A stretch of 64,000 bases of DNA, taken from contig MHCP01000025.1 in assembly GCA_001816655.1 (NCBI GenBank), forward strand, positions 82,320-146,319, in the 5' to 3' direction. The translations under genes and the position numbers were made by a program. Positions 58,304 to 64,000 of the stretch are shown here, in pieces. Under the pieces are notes generated by a model. It made no database searches, was not told where the DNA came from, and saw nothing but the letters and a program-made list of their open reading frames with translations. How positions within the stretch are numbered: position 1 is the first letter of the stretch; each line of letters opens with the position of its first letter. The stretch is from Candidatus Woykebacteria bacterium RBG_13_40_15. GTDB lineage: Bacteria; Patescibacteria; Microgenomatia; Woykebacterales; RBG-16-39-9b.

Positions 58304-58350
58304 GGAAACCGACAGGTGGCGTCTCTTTATCTAGAGCACAGATGTTCGGG

Positions 58351-58749
58351 TTATCTCTCCCACTTCTTTACATGAGGAGAAAAATCTACTTGGTACTCTG
58401 GTATCCCTAGGGAAATCCCGTACTTACTGGCCTCGTCATATTGATCTTTGTTTGTCCTATCAATAAAGAAAACTTTATTTGGAAAAATAATGTAGTGGTG
58501 GGTTTCATTTTTGAAATCAGCGTACCAGGATCCTTCGTGTTTCGTGTCAAGAGATTTGCTAATTTCCCCTGCCACCTCTTTTGCCTGATCGGAAGGCACT
58601 TCAACAAGATGTAAAGTCCACTGCCCCAACCAAGGAGTCTTGTGCTTTTCAGTCACTTTCTCAACTCTCATCGAAATGATCTTTACCTTTTTGAGAACTT
58701 CTTTGTTACTTAGAGACTCCTCAATAATATCCCCTTTATAATTACCCAT
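58351..58749 (-). CDS. Conserved hypothetical protein
   Basis: 132 aa, alpha/beta, no membrane segment. KTPWLGQWTLHLVEVPSDQA and SLDTKHEGSWYADFKNETHHYIIFPNKVFFIDR resemble an uncharacterised family I associate with CPR and other small genomes. Function unknown. A TAAGAT box ends 7 nt before the ATG, so probably leaderless; AT-rich like the core genes. Confidence 0.6.
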   Translation of the reverse strand: MGNYKGDIIEESLSNKEVLKKVKIISMRVEKVTEKHKTPWLGQWTLHLVEVPSDQAKEVAGEISKSLDTKHEGSWYADFKNETHHYIIFPNKVFFIDRTNKDQYDEASKYGISLGIPEYQVDFSPHVKKWER

Positions 58750-58961
58750 AGCTTGTATCTTACAACAAAAATGATTTTATTAGAATCTAGAAATCTTTTT
58801 ATCCTGTAGCCTTTTTAAGTGATATTTACTAAAATTTTCCTTGCATTCTTTTTTGACGCAAATTATTATTGTACCCATTAACCTCCCCACCTATCGCTGT
58901 TAGGAATGGAAAGAGTGAGCAGGGATCAAGCTGATTAAAATCGAAGCAAGGGGAGGGATCA

Positions 58962-59213
58962 ATGGAAACTGCACCAACATTACGGCAAACAGCCCACCTA
59001 CCACCAGATCTCGATCGCTTGTTAAGCGTTAGAGAAGTAGCAAACAAACTAGGCATCGCTCCAATCACAGTACTACGACACATAAGGAGCGGCGACCTGA
59101 AAGCGATCGACTTTGGCACCGAATACTTGATCCACAGTGACGAAGTGGAGAGGTTCAGATCGAAGGGTTACAAGAAGACACGAGGGCGAAGGGCCAAAAG
59201 GAGGTTGTTATGA
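58962..59213 (+). CDS. Excisionase/MerR-type helix-turn-helix protein
   Basis: 83 aa. LLSVREVANKLGIAPITVLRHIRSGDLKAIDFGTEYLIHSDEVERF is a complete HTH_17 domain as in excisionases and small DNA-binding adaptors. The Arg/Lys-rich tail (KKTRGRRAKRRLL) would help DNA binding. No integrase or att site is nearby. AGGGGAGGGATCA precedes the ATG; SD-led class. It could be a recombination directionality factor remnant or a small regulator. Confidence 0.8.
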   Translation: METAPTLRQTAHLPPDLDRLLSVREVANKLGIAPITVLRHIRSGDLKAIDFGTEYLIHSDEVERFRSKGYKKTRGRRAKRRLL

Positions 59214-59239
59214 CCTCCTATGCAAAGAGATCACCACAA

Positions 59240-59272
59240 GAAGGGCTTGGCATAAGCTACGCTGAGCCCTTC
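59240..59272 (+). terminator. Terminator of the HTH gene
   Basis: GAAGGGCT pairs with AGCCCTTC, 27 nt after the stop. Confidence 0.65.
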
Positions 59273-59370
59273 AAAGTATATTAATTATCAAATTTTGTAT
59301 CTTATACCAAAAATGCTAGGATTGCTACTGACTATGAAAATGTATTAACGATGGGTGTTAACCAAACACT

Positions 59371-60048
59371 CTACCCCTTGTCTTTTTCCAAACGTAGTTT
59401 ACCGTCTTTCATTTCGACTACTTTATTCGCAAATTCTTTAGCGTAATCAGAGTGCGTCACAATTATCACTGTTTGTTTTTTCTCCCGATTTAAGCTTTTT
59501 AATATATCCAGTATCTCCCTACCGGTCCTGCTGTCCAAATTACCGGTAGGCTCATCAGCTAAAATAATTTCTGGGTCGTTGATGAGGGAGCGGGCCACTG
59601 CCACTCTTTGCTGTTCTCCGCCAGAAAGTAGGCTCGGAAGATGGTTTGCCCGCTCGGAAAGGCCAACTTTTTCCAGTACTTCTAGGGCTTTATTTTTATC
59701 GCCCTTACCTCTTTTCGCAATCGCTGCTTCTACATTTTGTCGCGCGGTTAGTGTCGGAATTAGATTGAAACTTTGGAAAATAAATCCAAGTTTATGTTGT
59801 CTCAGTTCAGCTAATTTACCATCGCTCAGACGATTTATCTCTTTGTCTTCGATTTTAATTTCTCCACCGGTTGGCTTATCTAAGCAGCCTAGCAACTGAA
59901 GGAGTGTACTCTTTCCACTTCCCGAGGGGCCAATAATTACTAGAAAATCGCCTTCTTGAACAGAAAGGTTTATCCCATCCACCGCTCTTATAGTTGCCCC
60001 ACCTTGTTTATATAATTTTGTTAGATCTTTTAATTCTATTACTGACAT
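59371..60048 (-). CDS. ABC transporter ATPase, MacB/LolD type
   Basis: 225 aa with Walker A GPSGSGKSTLLQ, signature LLSGGEQQRVAVARSL, Walker B IILADEPTGNLDS and the switch His in IVTHSDY. The LSDGKLAELRQHKLGFIFQSFNLIPTLTARQN segment is typical of the MacB/LolD group. Drives the FtsX-like permease encoded just upstream (1-nt gap). Confidence 0.93.
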   Translation of the reverse strand: MSVIELKDLTKLYKQGGATIRAVDGINLSVQEGDFLVIIGPSGSGKSTLLQLLGCLDKPTGGEIKIEDKEINRLSDGKLAELRQHKLGFIFQSFNLIPTLTARQNVEAAIAKRGKGDKNKALEVLEKVGLSERANHLPSLLSGGEQQRVAVARSLINDPEIILADEPTGNLDSRTGREILDILKSLNREKKQTVIIVTHSDYAKEFANKVVEMKDGKLRLEKDKG

Positions 60049-60049
60049 A

Positions 60050-61714
60050 TTAAAGTTGCCTCAATGCTTCTTGTGGTTTCATTTTTGATGCTCTAAAGGA
60101 AGCGATCAGTCCTGCGACCACAGAGCCAACAATTGCTACCGCTGCACCAATTAACAATATTAGATGGTCTAAACCAACGTTTAGTTTAAGATTTGCCGTC
60201 GTTCCAGTACTGGATGACGACGCAGCAGCTTGTGGGCCACCACCAAACCCTCTCATCATACCGGAAAGACCTTGTAGAGTGTTTGAGCTTGCAACATTTG
60301 CCGAAAAACTAATATTAAAGTAATTTAGAAGTACTATCGCTCCTATTCCAAGACCAATTCCTAGAATTGCGCCAAAGACACCAATCACCAAATTTTCAAG
60401 GAAAATTTGTCTTACAATGCTCGAATTTTTCCAACCAATAGCCTTGAGAGTCCCGATTTCCTGTGTTCTTTTATTTACGGAAAAAACTGTAATCAAACTA
60501 ACAATTATAAAAGCGGCAAGGATAATAATTACACTAACGAGTCCAATAAAACGGTTCATTAGACCTGTCGCATCCATGAGACTCCCGGTTACTTTGCTCG
60601 CTGTATCCTTGGAATTAGTAACGTTTGCCCCGGCGAATAAACCGGCAATTTTTTCACTTGTGGCATCTACTGCTTTAGCATCTGTAGCTTTTATCAAAAT
60701 AACATTAATCCGGTCAGCCTTGCCCGCTATAGTTTGCAGATCCGCCAGCGGAACATAGATATCGGCGGTATTTGTATACAGTTTTGGATCGACAATACCG
60801 ACAATAGGAAGTTCCTTACCGTTTATTGTAATTTTGCCTCCAACTTTAAGATTGTTTTTTTGGGCGTAAGAAATGTTTATGACGGCCTGTCCGGCAACTT
60901 TGAAATAAGTCCCTTCAGTAATTTGGCTTGGCAAAATTAAACCGATATCGGTCTTCGATGTGTCAACCCCGGCAATAGTATAGCTTTCGGTTTTGATATC
61001 GGTCTGAGGAGTCTCTAGGGTCTGGCGATAAGTTCTAGTTGGAGCGGTAAATGTAGAACCAGCACCCTTAAATCTTTCTGGCGTTGCTGCTTGTTCCGCG
61101 TCACGAACCGCTTTGCGGCCTTCTTCAGATTGAGGATCTATTCCTTTGGCCTTTAGAGCATCCATCGCCTTTTGCCTCGCAGCATCTACTGCCGCTCGCT
61201 CCGCATCAGTCATAGGTGTTACCCCGGGAATTTCAAATTTCTCACCGCCCGTTTTAAATTCGGCTGTTATTTCGGGGATTTTCCCCTCCTGATAAGTAAC
61301 AGTTAAAATTAGCCCACTAGCGTATTCTTTAACCAAGTCAGAAGTTAATTTCTTAGTTTCGCTGCTAGCAAATGTAAGCATTGTCCCGCTCATAAAAGTA
61401 TCGAGGGAAAAACTGTCTCCAGCGTCTCCCAGTTTTGAGAGATCCGTAGTTACCCTGTTTTCACTCGCAAGTTCCGCACTGGTTGTTGCGTCTAAGCTAC
61501 TCATTTTTTTATTTTCGACTGAGCGACTAACTAAGATATCAGTCCCCACATTTTCCAGTGGATTTAAAACTGTTTTTTGAGAATTGGAAAGCCCTTGTGA
61601 AGTGGAAATGATAGCAATGATAATTGCGCTTGCTATCGCTAAACCGGCGGCAATAATTAAGGTTTTCCCGATCCTTCTTATAAGTTCGGCTTTCAAATAA
61701 GCGAGATAAAACAT
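60050..61714 (-). CDS. ABC transporter permease, MacB/FtsX type
   Basis: 554 aa. An N-terminal membrane helix (about 17-38), a large outer domain (about 40-370) with an Ala/Lys-rich helical insertion, and three C-terminal membrane helices (about 385-415, 435-465, 520-545) with the FtsX-like core (KRTQEIGTLKAIGWKNSSIVRQIFLENLVIGVFG) and the end KMKPQEALRQL. Such mechanotransmitter systems export peptides or lipoproteins or signal across the membrane. No periplasmic adaptor is adjacent. May be controlled by the two-component system nearby. Confidence 0.9.
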   Translation of the reverse strand: MFYLAYLKAELIRRIGKTLIIAAGLAIASAIIIAIISTSQGLSNSQKTVLNPLENVGTDILVSRSVENKKMSSLDATTSAELASENRVTTDLSKLGDAGDSFSLDTFMSGTMLTFASSETKKLTSDLVKEYASGLILTVTYQEGKIPEITAEFKTGGEKFEIPGVTPMTDAERAAVDAARQKAMDALKAKGIDPQSEEGRKAVRDAEQAATPERFKGAGSTFTAPTRTYRQTLETPQTDIKTESYTIAGVDTSKTDIGLILPSQITEGTYFKVAGQAVINISYAQKNNLKVGGKITINGKELPIVGIVDPKLYTNTADIYVPLADLQTIAGKADRINVILIKATDAKAVDATSEKIAGLFAGANVTNSKDTASKVTGSLMDATGLMNRFIGLVSVIIILAAFIIVSLITVFSVNKRTQEIGTLKAIGWKNSSIVRQIFLENLVIGVFGAILGIGLGIGAIVLLNYFNISFSANVASSNTLQGLSGMMRGFGGGPQAAASSSSTGTTANLKLNVGLDHLILLIGAAVAIVGSVVAGLIASFRASKMKPQEALRQL

Positions 61715-61791
61715 AAAAGTTTAGCCTTCGTTTTCTATTTTAAAAGATAAAAACTGAGAATTCGCTTAGAACAAAGGTTATCCAATAAAGC

Positions 61792-61819
61792 AAAGGAGCG
61801 CTCCGAAGAACGCTCTTTT
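61792..61819 (-). terminator. Terminator of the 88-aa membrane protein gene
   Basis: AAAGGAGCG pairs with CGCTCTTTT (one G-T); T-rich on both sides. Confidence 0.6.
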
Positions 61820-61844
61820 GACTCCCGCTCCCTTGATTCTTGTG

Positions 61845-62111
61845 TCACCCCCTTTTCCCTTCGCGGATTGCATAAAGCACCCCGGCTATTGGAATCCCTA
61901 GTATCACCTCAACAAGACCAGGACTTATCAACCCCATTCCTATCCAGAACAGCCTCCAGCTCGAAACAGGAATGGCTTGGCCGGGTCCTCTGTAGGAGTC
62001 TATCTTAATCCCAGCAGCAGTCAAAACGAAAAGCCCTGTTACGAAGAGTGCCAAGCTGAGTATGCCAACGGTAGGAATGACGATGTCTAAGACGTTAAGT
62101 TTAGCAGTCAT
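61845..62111 (-). CDS. Small membrane protein
   Basis: 88 aa with two hydrophobic segments (about 8-34 and 48-75) separated by a polar loop (GIKIDSYRGPGQAIPVSSWR). GGGAGAGAGAC precedes the ATG, and an extended -10 (TGCTATAAT) lies about 30 nt upstream. SD-led class with its own terminator, inserted between the ABC operon and the two-component genes. Not recognised. Confidence 0.6.
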   Translation of the reverse strand: MTAKLNVLDIVIPTVGILSLALFVTGLFVLTAAGIKIDSYRGPGQAIPVSSWRLFWIGMGLISPGLVEVILGIPIAGVLYAIREGKRG

Positions 62112-62199
62112 GTCTCTCTCCCATCTCAGTTTAGTGTTGGAATTATAGCATAATTAAGAGGGTCTTGAAACAATCGATATCTAATCTTAAAAACTAGTA

Positions 62200-63213
62200 T
62201 CACAAAATCGGCAATGTCACAGTAAAAGTAGAGCCTTGCTCTAGTTTGCTTTCAACTTCGATTTTTCCGTGATGTTTACCCACTATTTTTTTAGCAATCG
62301 AAAGCCCAAGACCATAGCCTTCCACTACTTCTTTGGATCTAGAAATATCAGCTCTGTAAAAACGGTCGAAAATAAATGGTACATCAGAAGCTTTAATTCC
62401 TATTCCCCAATCCTGTACCTTAATGTAAGCATGGTTATCCCTAATCTCTGTAGTAAGTAGTATCTTTGAGTTTTTAGAACTGTATTTAATTGCGTTCTCT
62501 AATAAAATACCAACTAGCTCTATCAAACTTTGTTTGTTGGCGCTAGTCTCAACATCGGTAAGCTCCAGATCAAATTTAATCTCTTTGTTTTTAGCTAAAC
62601 TACCAACTTTGCCTGAAGCCTCATTGACTACTTCTCTTAAATTTACTTTTTCAAACGGTAACTTATCCATATCCTGGTATTTTGCTAACGCTAGCAGTTC
62701 ATTAGAGAGTGTCTCAAGTTTTCCCACCTCTTCCAGGTTACTTTCAAACAGCTTTTTGGCATCAGAAATATTAAATTTTTTATCTCGAAGGCCGACCTCA
62801 ATCTCAGTCTTCATTGCCGTTAGTGGTGTTCGCAATTCATGAGAAGCATCAACCGTAAAACGGTTTTGAATATCAACCATTTCTTCAATTGGTTTAAGTG
62901 TTCTTCTCGCCAGAAAATAGCTTAACCCAGCAGAAACAAAAAATATTAAAAGATCGAAGTAAATTAGGTTGATTTTGAGGTGATTGTTACTTTCCTTAAG
63001 CTGATCTAAACGTGTCTTTTCAAAGGCTGTTACTGAAAAGGGAGCAAATTCAGAAGGAGGAAAGGTCCTTAAAGCTTCTCCCTGACGAATCAAACCTCGA
63101 TCGAGCTCCTTGGTTAAGATTTGGTATAAAACCACACTAAAGGCGATACTAATCACCATCACAATTAGCACATAAATAGCAGTAAGTTTTAGATAAGCTG
63201 ATCTAAATGTCAT
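62200..63213 (-). CDS. Membrane sensor histidine kinase
   Basis: 337 aa: two membrane helices (about 11-32 and 82-102) flanking a short outer loop of ~50 aa, HisKA with the phospho-His in FTVDASHELRTPLTAMKTEI, N box LLENAIKYSS, G1 DWGIGIKASD and G2 GYGLGLSIAKK. No HAMP is obvious. Overlaps the response regulator stop by 4 bases and acts with it. Confidence 0.94.
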   Translation of the reverse strand: MTFRSAYLKLTAIYVLIVMVISIAFSVVLYQILTKELDRGLIRQGEALRTFPPSEFAPFSVTAFEKTRLDQLKESNNHLKINLIYFDLLIFFVSAGLSYFLARRTLKPIEEMVDIQNRFTVDASHELRTPLTAMKTEIEVGLRDKKFNISDAKKLFESNLEEVGKLETLSNELLALAKYQDMDKLPFEKVNLREVVNEASGKVGSLAKNKEIKFDLELTDVETSANKQSLIELVGILLENAIKYSSKNSKILLTTEIRDNHAYIKVQDWGIGIKASDVPFIFDRFYRADISRSKEVVEGYGLGLSIAKKIVGKHHGKIEVESKLEQGSTFTVTLPIL

Positions 63214-63890
63214 TCGCTATCTCCTAATCGGTAGCCAAATCCTCGTATTGTTTTGATTAAAGCTGGTCCTTTAAACGGCTTGTCGACTTTGTTTCTTAAA
63301 TATCCAATATAAACCTCGGCTGTGTTTGGAAGTATGTCGGCGTCAAAATCCCAAACATGCTCGATAATAGCGTCTTTTGAAACAGTCTGCTTCTGGTTTC
63401 TCATGAGATACTCCAGCAAACTAAACTCTGTTGAAGAAAGAACTATTTCCTTCCCGTCCCGCTCAACTTTTTTTGTAATTGTGTTCAAGCTCAAGTCTGC
63501 AACTTTTAAAACAGTCCCTATATGGTTTTCCGGCCGGCGAAGAAGAGCTTTAATTCTTGCTAAAAGTTCACTAAAATCAAACGGTTTTATCAAGTAGTCA
63601 TCTGCTCCGGAATTTAAGCCAAAAACTTTGTCGTCTACTTGATCCTTAGCGGTCAAAACTAAGACAGGCGTCTTTTTACCGTGGTCTCTTACTGCTTTGC
63701 AAATTTCCATTCCGTCAGCTACTCCGGGAAGCATCCTATCCAATATCAGTAAATCGTAATCGGATGTTAGAGCATAATCTAGACCATCGGTTCCCGCATA
63801 GGCAACGTCCACAGCGTAAGATTCTTGCACCAGGCCTTTTTTAATTGCGTTTGCAATTTTTACATCATCCTCAACAAGAAGAATTCTCAA
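63210..63890 (-). CDS. OmpR-family response regulator
   Basis: 226 aa: a receiver domain (acidic pair in LLVEDDVKIA, phospho-Asp in LLILDRMLPG at about 52, Thr and Lys in VLVLTAKDQ and YLIKPFD) and a winged-helix output domain (LSSTEFSLLEYLMRNQKQTV ... YIGYLRNKVDKPF ... IRGFGYRLG). The start is TTG; the TAAAAT box 9 nt upstream leaves almost no leader. First gene of the two-component unit; may control the ABC exporter two genes away. Confidence 0.94.
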   Translation of the reverse strand: MRILLVEDDVKIANAIKKGLVQESYAVDVAYAGTDGLDYALTSDYDLLILDRMLPGVADGMEICKAVRDHGKKTPVLVLTAKDQVDDKVFGLNSGADDYLIKPFDFSELLARIKALLRRPENHIGTVLKVADLSLNTITKKVERDGKEIVLSSTEFSLLEYLMRNQKQTVSKDAIIEHVWDFDADILPNTAEVYIGYLRNKVDKPFKGPALIKTIRGFGYRLGDSE

Positions 63891-64000
63891 AGCAGGCTTA
63901 TTTTAGCAAAAAATACCTGAGAAACAACTGAGGAATTCAATAGTTAAATAATGGTGTTAGTATTTTAACACTTCTTGTTTTTTACAGTACCCTTTATTTC
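63891..64000. other. Intergenic end of window
   Basis: No reading frame. Contains the response-regulator promoter region and a short inverted repeat GTGTT-AGTATTTT-AACAC near 63953-63970. Confidence 0.3.

Noticed and set aside
58962..59213. Excisionase-like gene as evidence of a prophage or integrative element
   Set aside because: No integrase, att-like direct repeats or phage structural genes were found nearby.

Overview
The window looks like a chromosomal segment of a Candidate Phyla Radiation (Patescibacteria) bacterium. This rests on the gene set (short YidC, shortened UvrC without a helix-hairpin-helix tail, SecG, DUF4342, VKOR-DsbA, a 2-oxoacid:ferredoxin oxidoreductase beside an acyl-CoA synthetase, many short hypothetical membrane proteins), AT-rich core genes, and many core genes whose -10 box lies only 6-7 nt before the start codon (probable leaderless mRNAs). 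No rRNA, CRISPR array or integrated phage was seen. The exact lineage cannot be fixed from the sequence alone.

Layout. 1-4.3 kb: tRNA-Leu genes, YidC insertase, an SPFH protein, a zinc-ribbon protein, a MazG-like protein, PAP2 phosphatase and rhodanese. 4.3-12.8 kb is an accessory region: a decayed toxin-antitoxin pair, a Fic protein and a HicBA pair separated by three copies of one inverted repeat, a run of small membrane proteins, a probable 260-nt non-coding RNA with its own promoter and terminator, several orphan genes, and an intact Phd/RelE pair lying between two copies of a second repeat. 13-16 kb: tRNA-His with an adjacent HNH endonuclease, pyrD, superoxide dismutase, tRNA-Arg and tRNA-Gly. 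16-21 kb: a LysA-like decarboxylase with a DapL/AspC-like aminotransferase, then lon. 21-34 kb: tRNA-Arg preceded by two tRNA-like elements, tRNA-Lys, a solute-binding protein, SecG, uvrC, a transglutaminase-like protein lacking its catalytic Cys, a PAS kinase with response regulator, and uvrA. 34-35 kb: a tRNA array mixing sound tRNAs (Ile-UAU, Asn) with degenerate tRNA-like units and large hairpins. 35-46 kb: TPR protein, uvrB, lexA, an NRAMP-like transporter, DedA, 2-oxoacid:ferredoxin oxidoreductase, rsmI. 46-53 kb: a structured intergenic RNA, acs, gpmI, eno, an SDR, DsbA and VKOR. 53-64 kb: HAD phosphatase, surface protein, NTP-PPase, NUDIX, small orphans, a MacB-type ABC exporter and a two-component system.

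How the genes fit together. UvrA/B/C, LexA and Lon give most of nucleotide-excision repair, SOS control and protein quality control. GpmI, enolase, the ferredoxin-dependent 2-oxoacid oxidoreductase and ACS give lower glycolysis and acyl-CoA/acetate metabolism. VKOR and DsbA form an extracytoplasmic disulfide pathway; YidC and SecG serve membrane protein insertion and export.

Two kinds of gene alternate. AT-rich core genes often appear leaderless. About twenty GC-richer genes (mostly orphans, many membrane proteins, plus the LysA/aminotransferase pair and a HAD phosphatase) carry a strong Shine-Dalgarno sequence, a 5' leader and often their own hairpin terminator. This dichotomy, the repeat-bracketed toxin modules, the 9.5-kb RNA and the odd tRNA array are the points most worth following up.
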